Under the pieces are notes generated by a model that saw only the letters and a list, made by a program, of their open reading frames with translations, did not search any database and was not told the origin of the DNA. This document shows positions 11,032-23,230 of a DNA stretch of 64,000 nt, piece after piece. Made by a program: the position numbers and the translations under genes. Origin of the DNA: Triplophysa rosa (taxonomy: Eukaryota; Chordata; Actinopteri; Cypriniformes; Nemacheilidae); assembly GCF_024868665.1 (NCBI RefSeq), contig NC_079900.1, forward strand, positions 1,850,078 to 1,914,077. The letters run 5' to 3'. Within the stretch, counting starts at the first letter, position 1. Every line of letters begins with the position of its first letter.

Positions 11032-11425
11032 TTAAAGTCCCCGCGAACCGGAAGTTCGCGATCGTTTTAACTTCGGTATTCTAATGCATTTCCGAATGAA
11101 GAGAAAATGAGTGGGTGTGGCGTTTTTCACAGCGAATTGATTGGATGTGTAAAAACAGATGTTGCATTTTGAAATGAAACTAGCTGCAGACTGACGGTTG
11201 AAGGGGAGGAGTTAACGGATGCTCCGCCCCAGCTGTCTAATTTACATCATTTGAGATGGACGGTCATTTCAGGGCGGAAGAGCATTTTCAGATTTTAACT
11301 GAAGATTATGAGGGCACATGAATTTTAAAAAGAAAATGACCCACATTGATAAGCTATTTACTATAAACGCTGCAATATTTCATGAGAAATAAGAATTGTC
11401 ATTTTTAAATTCACTGGGACTTTAA
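11032..11425. mobile_element. TTAA-bounded MITE, copy 1
   Basis: Starts 'ttaaagtccccgcgaacc' and ends 'cactgggactttaa', with TTAA at both borders (11032-11035, 11422-11425). A second copy at 56203-56988, in unrelated flanks, ends at the same TTAA. This supports TTAA as the duplicated target (piggyBac-type), though that is inference. Length 394 bp. The interior includes 'gttgaaggggaggagttaac', shared with copy 2. No coding capacity. Confidence 0.75.
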
Positions 11426-11444
11426 GACCACTGCGCGAAGTGCC

Positions 11445-12300
11445 GATGGAGGCCAGCAAGTGATTTTCTCCATAGGAATTCACTATAACAAACACAAAAT
11501 ACCTGTGTTTTGTGTCGTTTCTTACTGTTCAAATCGATCAAACCATGAAAGGTGGTTTTAGTGTGTAGCAAAACTTGATGTTCATGAAGGGGGAAATGCG
11601 AGCATTGACTGAGAAACGGAGATAAAAGTGGCTTGTAAACCTGAATCTGCGGTTGGGATGAGCCGAGCCGGATGACTTTCTAAAACACCTAACGAGGTTT
11701 AACGTACATAAACAACCACAAGGTGAGCTGAACATTAATAGCTGCAAAGATGAAGTACATTATGATGAAACAGCTTAACGTACTGAAACAACAAACACGT
11801 AAAACAAATTTTCTATCAAACCTTAATTGTAATTAACACTAGTTACTGTTAAAAGAACAAGCACTTGTTCCAGGGATAAGAATAGTCTCACGTTAAGCTT
11901 GTTCTTCATAGAAGTTCATAAAGAAAGCACATAATTTGGCTCAAGGCAGCGACAAACTGAGAACATAAAACTTTTCTGTTATCGTGTTTATGTTTGATAT
12001 CAGTGATCATTTTTTAAGTTATTTTGGTTTTCTGTGGTTGTTGTTTTGGCACGTTAAGCTGTTTCCTTATAATGGACTTCTATGAGGAAGAATCGCCAGC
12101 TTTTTCACTTTGTCCATTTAATAAGGGCTCGTTCTTTTAACGGAAGCTAGTGTTTATTACATGTAAGGTTTGACAGAAATTTGGGCTTACCTGGTCATTG
12201 TTCAGGTGGTTAAACATAGGAAGCCTACTTTGAGTTTGTGATAGTGTACTCCTATGGCGGAAAATCACTTGCTGCCCTCCAGCTGCACGTGATCGCAAGC
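11445..12300. mobile_element. Inverted-end element, about 0.85 kb
   Basis: The left arm 11448-11500 contains 'ccagcaagtgattttctcca' and 'taggaattcactataac'. The right arm 12228-12282 is its inverse, containing 'tgatagtgtactcctat' and 'ggaaaatcacttgctgccct'. The arms match over roughly 50 bp. The interior (11500-12220) is non-coding. A third arm-like copy sits alone at 48092-48222. Target duplication not resolved. Confidence 0.6.
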
Positions 12301-12344
12301 CACCTGTACAAAAATTAAGATATGATTCCAAAAAGTACTTGTTT

Positions 12345-12530
12345 TTACACTATAAACAAAAACTAAACTAAAATTATATGATAAAATTATCTTATATGAC
12401 AACATAAGAAATAAATAATAAAATGACAAAAGTAAAAAACAAATTAAAATGAATATAAAAACTAATAAAAGAGAAACTAATTAAAAATATTAATAAAACT
12501 AAAAACAAAACTACAATAACTAGCAACTGA
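12345..12530. repeat. A-rich 'aaaactaa' low-complexity stretch
   Basis: Repeated 'aaaactaa' and 'aataaaa' motifs with hardly any G or C. Confidence 0.7.
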
Positions 12531-14136
12531 TATCACATAAGCAAGTGTTTTCATGAATAAGAGGATAAGTGCACAAAAGTTGTAATGTGTTAAATGGATG
12601 ATACAACATCATAAAAATAAGGGTTGAATAAAGCTCTTTAGTATTTTTACTGTATTTGTTTGCTTATAGAAACCAAAGAGAAAAAATTCACTGTAAAAAA
12701 AGTCAACATGTTTCTTTAACTTATCAAAATAATTCAAGCAATTGTAACTTTTTCGTGGCAACTTATTAATTGCCAAAATTAAAATTTTACAAGTTAAAAG
12801 TACGGCCAATTGGATTTATACTTAAAATTTTAAGGCAGCATTTTCTTCTACATATAAAATGAACCGCGCCTTTTATTTAGATTTAATTTTTATTTGTAGA
12901 CTGTAAACTTACAGTATAAAACCGCAGCACTATTTATTACCGTAGTCATAATTAATAGCAACCGCATCACAAAACGTCTCACTCTAAACACAAAAAGTGA
13001 AAAGTAGAATGTGTTTTGGGGTTTCTCTCAGGTTTCTTGGGTTTTGGCAGCTCTCCTCATGACCAGTCCAGCGATCTCCCGAGAGACCGGATCACATCTG
13101 TTCTTCATTACACAGAAAGGCTGGAGAGATGATTTCATGAGGGAAAATTGGCTCGTACAATCAGTATGTTGAGCGTGTTGAAGGAGGCTGTTTAAAGAAA
13201 TAAAAGAAAAAAACTGGACGTGAGATGACACATCTTACTTATTTAAGAACAAACCACAGAGTAGCATTTCTCTCTGAACGGGTTCATTCTTGGTCATTGC
13301 TGTATTTCATACATGCTCCACTTGAATGATTTTTTTACAATTTTGTGTGGCTTTAAAAGTGTGATTGCATGAAACAGCAGAGAGCATGAATCCATACGGA
13401 GTACAACTAATACGGAGAGTAAGAACCGTACGGTCCGACTACTTGCCGGGGCATGAAGGTGACCTGAAAGCTTTTATTATCCTGTGAGGGGGAAGAGGTT
13501 TCCCATCACACAGTGTTATCCGGACAGAAGTCTTCTACTTTAAACTTTCACTTGCTTTAATGACAATGATAATTTTCCAGGTCAAGACAATGTCATCCTG
13601 TAGCACCCGCTGAAGTGTGAACAACACGAGGTATGACATCGTACGACAGATAAATGGCTCTGGTGAGTCACATCACTTCCAGCGGTGAACACAACGCTCC
13701 GATGAATTCATCCATGCTGAAATAGGTTTCCACGTATGCAAAGTAAAAACTCTGTTTAGCTACAATGTGTAAATATTAAATACGGCGCTGACAGGAGGTC
13801 AACAATTCAGATGACAAATTTCGAAGATAGTTTGCATATATATTGCAAAAAGACATTACGCATCAGGGTATCGGGAGAATAACTTTTTACTGTCTGTAAT
13901 AATAGAGATATACCAGAAGTTTCACGTCACGGGATGAATTATTGACTGGTTAACAAACTGGCGAAGATAGACGACGTGACGCTTTGTGTAAGGGACAGAA
14001 TACATTTTAACTTAAGTACGAAACGAAAAACATTTGGTGTTACTGATGGAAGTAGCTGTGATATTCTTCTCTTTACATTGGAGTTTGTATTCCTTAAAAC
14101 TTGTCTGTCATTATACTTGTAAAAGTTTTTGTTAAA
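12531..14136. other. Unclassified, AT-rich then ordinary DNA
   Basis: 12690-12960 is AT-rich and begins with 'cactgtaaaaaaagtcaaca', similar to ends of common teleost miniature elements, but no right end is clear. 13020-14136 shows no repeat and no coding pattern. Confidence 0.35.
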
Positions 14137-14330
14137 GCTGCAATCTGTAATTTTAGTTGTTTAAAAATGAAAAATCAGATTTTGAGCAAATATGTAAACA
14201 ATTCATGTTAAACATTTTCTTATTAAATCACAATTCATAACGGTAAATGTACAATTATGGTTTAAGCTGTCAGGTAAAAGATAAGTAAAGACAAGTTCAT
14301 AAACTAATATGCAATTTTATGTTTTGAACA
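14137..14330. repeat. Possible dispersed repeat fragment
   Basis: Begins 'aaagctgcaatctgtaattt' followed by 'tagttgtttaaaaatga', resembling an end found repeatedly in fish genomes. No right end or duplication found, so the extent is approximate. Confidence 0.3.
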
Positions 14331-15270
14331 GAGATGGCGACACAGAGGCAAACGTATTTGCATCTTAAGAAATCAACTAAACTCCTTCATAATTCATATT
14401 AAATCAGAAATTCATGATGAATAATCATATTTTTTATGTTCAGTCCATCAAATATAAAAGAAAGAGGAAATGATCACATGAGATCGTTCATATGCAAATA
14501 CTGTAATTCAATCTAAAAATAGGCACTATGGCATGGTTATTTATTGACTTTACAGCAAAGATAACCAAAGACTGTTACGGCAGTGTAAAATGACTCACAG
14601 CGTAATAAAAGATTGTGGTCACATCAGCCACACACACGCGTATGCGCTGTGTTTTCTCCTCACTGGAGAAGAACAGATGGTGGAGTTAAAGAGAGGCGGT
14701 GCTGTGTTATCTCTGTCCATCACACATTCTCTCTTCTCTCCGCCTCACACTTTGTTCCAGCAGATGATGGAAGCGGTCGCTGGTTGAGCTAATGGACGAG
14801 TGGGTGGAACCTTGTCATCCTCCTCATTTTCCATCCCTCTCTACTTTCTCTCGTAGGGAACGTCACGCTAGCAACATGTCCATGCTCGCTTCACTGATCC
14901 TGTGCGCACGAGAACAAAATCGCTCAGGACAAAGTAGTTTAAAGTCATTTCATTTCACACGTTTATAATCAGGAGTGCTACAATGAAACTTCAATGTCAC
15001 TGGTTTAGAGACACGAGGATATGAGATTATCACCATTAAACATCCATTTCAACAGTCAGTTTTCACTGTTGACACGTTTAATTAATCGTGGGAATAATAA
15101 CACATCAGATTTCATGTCACAGACATTTACCATCACAGACAAGTGAAGTCTGCTCTAAATGTATCCCTACATGTGATATGAGAGAGAAAGAACATCACAC
15201 CTCACCTTCAGAACATGAACATCACACTGATGCTGAGCTGTATTTTTTTGTCACAAATTTCAAACGATTT
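14331..15270. other. Unclassified non-coding DNA
   Basis: No gene, transposon end or tandem repeat is apparent. 14700-14900 is slightly GC-richer with CT-rich strings. The plus frame 14590-14787 has no domain features. Confidence 0.35.
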
Positions 15271-15274
15271 GGTA

Positions 15275-15775
15275 TGTGCTTTTTAGAAATACGCTTAAAA
15301 TGACACTTAAGTATACTTGACTTGTATTGACAGAATAGTAAAAGTATATCTGGCCTATATTTGTACTCAATGTTGTGATAGAGATATACTTCAAATATAC
15401 TTAAAGTGCAGACATATTTCAAGTTTAAAAATACCTACCTAAACAGGAACATAGTAGTGCAGAGAATACATACATACATAGTAAACTAGAAGTTTAAAAG
15501 AACTCGGTAGGTTTACTTAAATAAAACGTACAAGTACACTTGCGGTATACAAAATACAAAACTAGTAGTTTACTGAGGGTATACTTAAAAGTGTGCATTC
15601 ATGAACTAAAACGTGCTACAAGTATTGAATTAGTAATTTATCAGTATACCTATATGTTCATTTGTAGTATAGCTTGCAGGACACAACCAAAACTCAGATG
15701 CATACTAGTTGTGTACTTAAAGTATACCAAAAAAGTACACAATATTGCAAGCAGTACTGAAATAGTGAAGTGAAA
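15275..15775. repeat. 'agtatact'-rich dispersed repeat
   Basis: Motifs such as 'aagtatacttgact', 'atacttcaaatatactta' and 'ggtatacttaaaagtg' recur about every 40-60 bp in both orientations. The stretch is AT-rich and internally self-complementary. Similar sequence occurs around 25460-25600 (and its duplicate) and 41520-41830. Confidence 0.5.
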
Positions 15776-15816
15776 GTGAAAAGGGTTGTCACGGTACCAT
15801 AAACATACATATATCT

Positions 15817-15848
15817 ATATGTATCTATATCTACATATAGATACATAT
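15817..15848. repeat. Perfect 14-bp palindrome with 4-bp loop
   Basis: 'atatgtatctatat', loop 'ctac', then 'atatagatacatat'. It could extrude as a cruciform. It lies within a larger repeat bearing 'gtcacggtacca' on the left and 'cacgataccaag' on the right. Confidence 0.85.
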
Positions 15849-15887
15849 ATACATACATATGTATCTTACGACACTATACCTTACGAA

Positions 15888-16378
15888 CAGTGTTGGGCAA
15901 GTTAGTCTGAAAAAGTAATTAACTACTAGTTACTAATTACATATTCAATAGTGTAATTAGATTACTGTACAAATTACTCTCTCCGAAAAGTATTTAGTTA
16001 CTTATTACTAATTACTTTCTATATCCTACATCAACCTTGATTAGTTAAGTGATTCAAGGATAGACATGAAACGGCTCTTTTAATTCATTCAAATAAATAA
16101 TATTAAACTACATAAAGTAGTATTATTAACTGACCGAAGTATTACAAATGTGAGAAATATACATTAAAGCACGGATTTTAAAGTTAGACTTTGAATTTTG
16201 ATGTTAATTCCACTATTGCACACACATATATTACACAAAGTATTTAGTTTAATTACACCAGAAGTAACTGTAATTAAATTACAGAAAAAATAGAGTAATC
16301 CCTTACTTTACTTTTTCAAAGGAAAAGTAATTTAATTACAGTAACTAATTACTTAGTAACTAGTTACACCCAACACTG
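15888..16378. mobile_element. Non-autonomous hAT element with perfect 8-bp target duplication
   Basis: The 491-bp element starts 'cagtgttgggcaagtt' and ends 'gttacacccaacactg', an 11-bp-class inverted repeat. Identical 8-bp flanks 'cttacgaa' lie at 15880-15887 and 16379-16386. The sub-terminal zones are full of 'gtaactaattac'-type motifs in both orientations. It interrupts another repeat ('gtcacggtacca' left, 'cacgataccaag' right). No transposase. Confidence 0.9.
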
Positions 16379-16386
16379 CTTACGAA

Positions 16387-16930
16387 ATATCACGATACCA
16401 AGTAGTATTGTGATGCTGTGTCATGTTCATAATTAAAATCTACAAAATAGACCAATATTCTTTAATACACAGATCTAAATGAAACATGTTGTATTTAGTG
16501 AACTGTATTATACTGCACAATTTACTTTAGTAACTACTAAAGAACATTTTTGAACATTGGAACTAATTCAATCTATGTGCGACAAATTGCAAACTGTGCG
16601 AGCCGCGCAGCTTTCTCTCTTGAAATGACTCACGGTGCATGCGTGGCACTCTGAAAAGTTGAACTATTTCCATCTCGACGTGCGCGCCTCAATGCATGCG
16701 CGTCGCCCCCTATTTGTGCGCGCATGCGGCGCGTCTACATTTAAAATAACGAATATGCACGCGGAAAAGATGTGAAATGTGAATCGGACCTTAATCAACA
16801 TTAAGTTTTGGTGCTAAGAATCATTTCTGTCAAACAAATATACTGTAGTCCCAACAATGACCATTCTAACCAACAACGGCACTAAAACCATCATGGACAA
16901 CAGATCAAGAAGAATGACGTATGCCGTAAT
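16387..16930. other. Right part of interrupted repeat, then unclassified DNA
   Basis: The first 50 bp continue the repeat split by the hAT at 15888. 16580-16760 is CpG-rich with 'gcgcgcatgcggcgcg'-like strings. No coding pattern. Confidence 0.35.
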
Positions 16931-16934
16931 CCGT

Positions 16935-17233
16935 GGCGTTTCTCAATATGCGTTCTCCAGCGGTCTTGTGTCCTCGTCTTTTGCTCTACGTCATCAATAA
17001 CCATCAAAGTCCCGTTCAGTACTCAAGAACACAAGAACGGAGAACGCATGAAAGTTCCCGGATGTGTTCTCGATATCAAGGATGCATCGAATGCAGCCTT
17101 GCGGGCATACGGAACCCACTTGAAGTCCCAGAAGACACTGCGGCGCGTCCATCCAAGTTCGTTCGTCCGAGGCTGCCTCGCAAGACCGCTCTTCACGAGA
17201 ATACAAGTCCGTTCTTGGAATTGAGAAACGGCC
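16935..17233. mobile_element. Short inverted-end element
   Basis: Left 'ggcgtttctcaatatgcgtt' pairs with right 'cttggaattgagaaacggcc'. The interior contains 'caagaacacaagaacgga'. The open frame across most of it (104 codons) is incidental. Target duplication not found. Confidence 0.55.
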
Positions 17234-18690
17234 TATATCTGCACTGATCAGAGATCAGACACATCAGCAGGAGATCATGTGAAAAAGTCCCGTGATCGTT
17301 CAACAGGCACACGTGCGTGCGTGTTTAACATCTTTAATCCAGCTTCATTCAGCTGTGAACGTGAGATCTCTCATTCAAGCTCTGATTTCTTCATTCATGG
17401 ACTCAAGTGTTCATGTCATTCCTGAAGCGTTACACAATCAGCCCTGCTATTATATCTCCAGGAGCATCCAGAGATGGGCTTCTCAAACCTGCGGTGTGGA
17501 AATAATCACCGTTCGCATCAAACTGCATCTTCTGTATGAGCGAAACCATTACATCAGAGTAAAACAAACGAAACAAATGAGAGTCAGACAGGTGGATCAA
17601 ATCAAAGCTCTGGGAATATAAGTACTGTATGTGTGCTATAGATATAATGATGATGCAAACATCGCAAAAGAGAGCGATTATAAAAAAAGACACGGTTGGG
17701 GTTATACTGGATTGATGTCAAATGAGTTTGCGTAGTAATGTGTGATCTCGATGGGGTCTTGATCTCATTAATGCTCTTCACTCTGATACTTTATCTTCTT
17801 AAACATAAAACACAATTATTCATGGCAACAGCCATCTACCATGATTTACGACACACTTAGCGCCGGCACAGGGTGTGTGCGCGTGCTTTTTTTTGCCAAC
17901 ATGATTAAAACTCATCTCATGAGGACCCTGGCATCCGTCTCCAGTGCAAACAATGTAAAATTAACTTTGGTTACCGTGGTAGCGAGCAGGGTGTGATGTT
18001 ATTCTGTGGCTTCAAACTCAAGAGATAAAGAGGACCTGGAGGAAAACAATCACACTGCAACAGGTAAACGCACAAAAGGTAAATGCCTAGAACAAGCGGT
18101 AATGCGTAGAAATAACTCTAAAAATAAAAACATCATTCTCTCTCTCTCACGTGAATGTCGGAACTGTCAGTCACTGTTACTGTAGTGACACTATTAAATG
18201 TTTTCTATTGTGAGCAGCAGACGATCGTGATAATAAAAGATCTTCACAAGTGTGAATAAATGATCCTAATGATCCATCCAATCAGGCCCCGCCCCCTCAC
18301 TGTCTATCTAGCCGTGGACTGCTTACTGGATACTGCGCAGTGTACACTATTGATCATAAAAGTAACACCTAACTTGTCACACATTGTGAAATGTTATGAA
18401 AAGCGACCCAAAAATGTTTATACGATAGAAAAAACCTGTGGATTTGTCAGAGGATCTGACAAATACTGAAGAAAAAACTCGAGACGCCACACAGCAGAAA
18501 GAGCGTTTGTGTGTGTGTGTTCTTCGGCGGACAGATGGAGTTGTCACAACTGTCTTTCCTCTGCGTGTCTGTTTGTGAGTTTCTCTCCCCTGATTTTCAT
18601 CCACTTGTGCTGAAATCACTCCATGTTCATTCTGACTAAACCAGCAGGAACACGCACACACACACACACTTGCAAAACACGGCCGTGAAA
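17234..18690. other. Unclassified DNA, possible conserved non-coding segment at 17730-17990
   Basis: No transposon ends recognised. 17730-17990 is moderately GC-balanced and holds 'ctcattaatgctctt' and 'attcatggcaacagcc', the type of sequence found in vertebrate conserved non-coding elements. That is a guess from appearance only. A CA run lies at 18652-18670. Confidence 0.3.
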
Positions 18691-19120
18691 TATTTCACAT
18701 CTGTGTTTATACAGTATACAGTATATTTGCAGTTTTACATATCAAAATAGATCAAAGTTTGATAAGTATTGCATACTCCATAGTACATACAGTATACTGT
18801 ACTGAACACTGCATAACGCAGACTGCACTTTATAACATACTACATTCTTCACATATACCGCACACTACGTAGTGTATGACATGACTGAATTCTGCACACT
18901 GCAAACTGTATTATGTAGTGCATACTTTACAGAACACAGTACTTGACACTGCATGTGGTATGACATGCTGCAAACTGCACACAACATGAGGAATAACAAA
19001 CTGCGTACTACATGAGGTATACCACATTCTGCACACTTCATACTGTATTCTTCGTCACTGTGTTAGCAAATATTAGCAAACCACTAACTTTCAGAACTGC
19101 ATACTACACTCCGTCAAAAA
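18691..19120. repeat. Cryptic repeat built from 'catact/gcacac/acagta' motifs
   Basis: Phrases like 'atacagtatactgtactg', 'cactgcataacgcagactgc' and 'tgcacactgcaaactgt' recur without fixed period. Likely degenerate tandem or dispersed repeat. Confidence 0.45.
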
Positions 19121-19733
19121 CAGCAGTTAGTGAACAGACGCTGGCATGCTCTTTTTCAAAGACACATTTTTTCATTTTTGAGTCTCTGTGAAGTGATGTG
19201 AATCTTTGAGACTTTATTCTTAGCATCATTAAGAGTCTGTGACTGATGTTTTAAAGCATGTGTCTCATTAAAACAGTCTGGAGAAGTTCTGCAACAGAAA
19301 GTGTGAATAATCAGTGGAGTCTGATCTGAGAACAGAAAACATCACCTCCTGCTCTCTGTCACTGGCCCGGCAGCAGTGTAGTTTACCTGCAGACTGTTCA
19401 CGCGCTTCAGATCTTTAAAGGTACACAGTTTAGTCAGTTATGTTGGAAGTTTAGCTACTGCTGGTGTTAAGATGCCAGACATGCAAGCTTTCTCTATCGA
19501 CTGTGATTCAATAGCAGCTGTATTCTGACAAACTAAAATTCATAATATTTGTAAAACCAAAATATTTGCCAGTGTGATATAAAGAAAATTATGTGTATGG
19601 TGTTTTATTGTACAGAAATAAAATTGATAAAGTGCTTCACCGGTCTCCTGTAAAATATGTAAGAGACGGACCATTAACACGCACACACATTTACACACAC
19701 TTAGACAAACACCATCAGATATTAAATGTCTGA
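19121..19733. other. Unclassified left flank of the tandem duplication
   Basis: Ordinary sequence up to 'aaatgtctga' at 19724-19733, after which the duplicated unit begins. Nothing in this flank resembles the sequence after the second copy. Confidence 0.4.
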
Positions 19734-21250
19734 TTTCTCCATTAAAGAAATATATCACCGTAACAGACAGAATCAGGAATGACTCGCATAACAAAATAAA
19801 GCACACAATAATTCCCAACAGCTGAATCCCCAGAGCATAACAAACAGACAAATAAATACAAAATCCAGAGATGAGACACTCTAGGCAGACAGATCCCCAG
19901 ACAAAAATAAACAGAAGAATCCCTCCAGACAGACAGACAGATCCCCAGACACAGAGGAAAGACAGAATCACTCCAGACAGACAGACAGATTCCCCAGATA
20001 CACAAAAGAATCACTCCAGATATGCAAACAGATACCCAGATATACACAATAATTACTCCAGAAAGACAGTTTAGAAGACAGACAGGACAATCACTCCAGA
20101 CAGACAGACAGATCCCCAGACAAAAAGAAACAGTAAAAGCCCTCCAGACAAACAGACAGATCACCAGACAAAAAGAAACANGTAGAATCCCTCCAGACAA
20201 ACAGACAGATCCCCAGACAAAATAAACAGAAGAATCCCTCCAGACAGACAGACAGATCCCCAGACACAGAGGAAAGACAGAATCACTCCAGACAGACAGA
20301 CAGATTCCCCAGATACACAAAAGAATCACTCCAGATATGCAAACAGATACCCAGATATACACAATAATTACTCCAGAAAGACAGTTTAGAAGACAGACAG
20401 GACAATCACTCCAGACAGACAGACAGATCCCAGACAAAAATAAACAGAATAAAACCCTCCAGACAAACAGACAGATCCCCGATAAAAAGACACAGAGGAA
20501 AGAAAGAAATTCTCCAGACAACCAGACCAGATTCACCAGATACACAAAAGAAGCACTCCAGATAGCACAGATACCCAGATCAACACAATAATTACTCCAG
20601 AAAGACAGTTAGAAGACAGACAGGACAATCACTCCAGACAGACAGACAGATCCCCAGACAAAAAGAAACAGTAAAAGTCCCTCCAGACAAACAGACAGAT
20701 CACCAGACAAAAATAAACAGAGAATAACGTCTCCAATGACACAGCAGACAGATGCCCCCAGACAGTTCATAGGAAAGACAGAATCAGGCTCACATCCAGA
20801 AACAGACAGACAGATAATCCCCAGAACAGCAAAAGAATCACTCCAGAGATAAGCAAACAGACACAGATAAATACAACAATCCAGAATCAGTACACTCAGC
20901 AGACAGACAGAAAAATAACAGACAGACAATCACTCCAGACAGACAGACAGATCCCCAGACACAGAGGAAAGACAAACACTCCAGACAAGACAGACAGATT
21001 CCCCAGATACACAAAAGAATCACTCAGATATGCAACAGATACCCAGATATACACAATAATTACTCCAGAAGACAGTTTAGAAGACAGACAGGACAATCAC
21101 TCCAGACAGACAGACAGATCCCCAGACAAAAAGAAACAGTAAAAGCCCTCCAGACAAACAGACAGATCACCAGACAAAAAGAAACAGTAGAATCCCTCCA
21201 GACAAACAGACAGATCCCCAGACAAAAAGAAACAGTAAGAATCCCTCCAG
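19734..21250. repeat. Higher-order GACA-derived satellite, copy 1 left part
   Basis: Short 'cagacagacagacagat' runs alternate with 'ccccagacaaaaa', 'gaatccctcc', 'agatacacaaaagaatcact' and 'cacaataattactccag' phrases. The block repeats at about 316 bp (compare 19891 with 20207). The first 390 bp are nearly identical to 26795-27180. Minus-strand frames of 100-270 codons rich in Ser, Val, Cys and Leu are only translations of the repeat. Confidence 0.9.
20181..20181. other. Single ambiguous base (n)
   Basis: The only non-ACGT character in the window, located inside the satellite. It marks an unresolved base in the assembly. Confidence 0.99.
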
Positions 21251-21424
21251 ACAGACAGACAGATCAGACAGACAGACAGAGACAGACAGACAGACAGACG
21301 ACACAGACAGACAGACAGAGACAGACAGACAGACAGACACAGACAGACAGACAGACAGCAGACAGACAGACAGACAGACAGACAGACAGCAGACAGACAG
21401 ACAGACAGACACAGACAGACAGAC

Positions 21425-21455
<31 letters not shown>

Positions 21456-21651
21456 CAGACAGACAGACAGTAACAGACAGCATCAGAAACAGAAGATCCA
21501 GAAGACACATGACCGTTCAGAAGACAACAGAATAGACAATAATCCAGAGACACAGACACAGACAGAATTCAGGCAGAGCAGCAGACAGCAAATGAGCGCA
21601 GACAGACAGACAGACACAGACAGACAGACAGACAGACACAGACAGACAGAC

Positions 21652-21702
<51 letters not shown>

Positions 21703-21710
21703 CAGACAGA

Positions 21711-21753
<43 letters not shown>

Positions 21754-21770
21754 GCAGACAGACAGACAGC

Positions 21771-21815
<45 letters not shown>

Positions 21816-22280
21816 CGACAGACAGACATCATCAGACAGACAGACAACGACAGAAGATCACAATCCAGACAGACAGACAGACAGACAGATTCAGCAGACA
21901 GACAGACGAGAATACTCAGACAGAACAAATGTTCACAACAGACAGTAAATCAATCCAGACAGACAGTTCAGAGCTGAAAGAAGAATCACTCCAGACAAAC
22001 GACAGAGAAAGTGTCAAGACAGACGAGAACACTCCAGACGAACGACAGGAACAGACAGAGCAGTCAGAAGAGAAGAGAACACTCCAGAACAGTTCAGACA
22101 GACAGACAGAGAACATCAATCCAGAACAGACAGACAGACAGACAGTCAGACAGACAGAACAGACAGTCACAGACAGACAGACAGACAGACAGGTCAGACG
22201 AGACAGACAGACAGACGAGACAGAGTCAGACAGAGAGACAGACAGTCAGAGCAGACGAGACAGACAGACAGACAGAGATC

Positions 22281-22315
<35 letters not shown>

Positions 22316-22477
22316 TCAGATAGACAGACAGACAGACAGACAGTCAGACAGAGACAGACAGACAGACAGAGACGACAGACAGACAGACAGAGACGACAGA
22401 CAGAGAGACAGACAGACAGACAGAGAGACAGACAGGTCAGCGAGACAAACAGACGAGACAGACAGACAGACAGAGTC

Positions 22478-22512
<35 letters not shown>

Positions 22513-22738
22513 GGAACAGACAGAGACAGACAGACAGACAGACAGACAGAGAGACAGACAGAGCAGACAGACAGACGAGACAGACAGACAGACAGACAGG
22601 CAGACGAGACAGACAGAGAGACAGACAGACAGACAGGTCAGAGAGACAGACAGAGAGACAGACAGACAGACAGAGTCAGAGAGACAGACAGACAGACAGA
22701 AGAGACAGACAGACAGCATGCAGACAGACAGACAAAAA

Positions 22739-22781
<43 letters not shown>

Positions 22782-22848
22782 GCAGACAGACAGTCAGACA
22801 GACAGACAGACAGACAGATGCAGACAGACAGACAGACAGACAGACATC

Positions 22849-22879
<31 letters not shown>

Positions 22880-22883
22880 AGAT
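21251..22883. repeat. (GACA)n satellite, copy 1 right part
   Basis: Nearly pure 'gaca' tetranucleotide with frequent one- or two-base slips such as 'gacgaga', 'gagaca' and 'gtcaga'. A short less-repetitive island lies at 21475-21600. The plus frames of 296-329 codons rich in Arg, Gln, Thr and Asp are repeat translations. Confidence 0.95.
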
Positions 22884-23230
22884 GTAAGTCAGTGGAAATG
22901 AGATCTGGACTCAAGTGATTTAGAGTGATGAGTCATCAGCTGTAAGTGAGTAAAGCGCTTCATTCTGATCTAATGTGTGACCTGTTGTGAGTGTCCAGAC
23001 ATCAGGACGTACAGACCAGCAGCTCATTTCACTCCCACACAACACTGACTCAGTTGATCATCCCTGCAACCTTTAATTAAACTGAAGAAATGTTGGAACA
23101 AGACCCACAACAAATGTCAAACCATTCATAACATTATATACAACACGCACAACAACACCACATGCATCACGCCACATTTACATCAAATTACGGCTTAGTT
23201 TATTTTAGTTATGTGGTGCTAGAAAAGATC

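Noticed and set aside
19742..20545. 267-codon minus-strand frame in the higher-order satellite, hydrophobic and superficially like a membrane protein
   Set aside because: Its 'hydrophobic segments' repeat with the satellite period, and it contains the ambiguous base. A repeat artefact.
21929..22918. Long plus and minus open frames (200-330 codons) in the GACA array, giving Arg/Gln/Thr/Asp-rich or Cys/Leu/Ser/Val-rich proteins
   Set aside because: They are direct translations of a four-base repeat, open on both strands, and they change frame wherever the repeat slips. No unique sequence is present.
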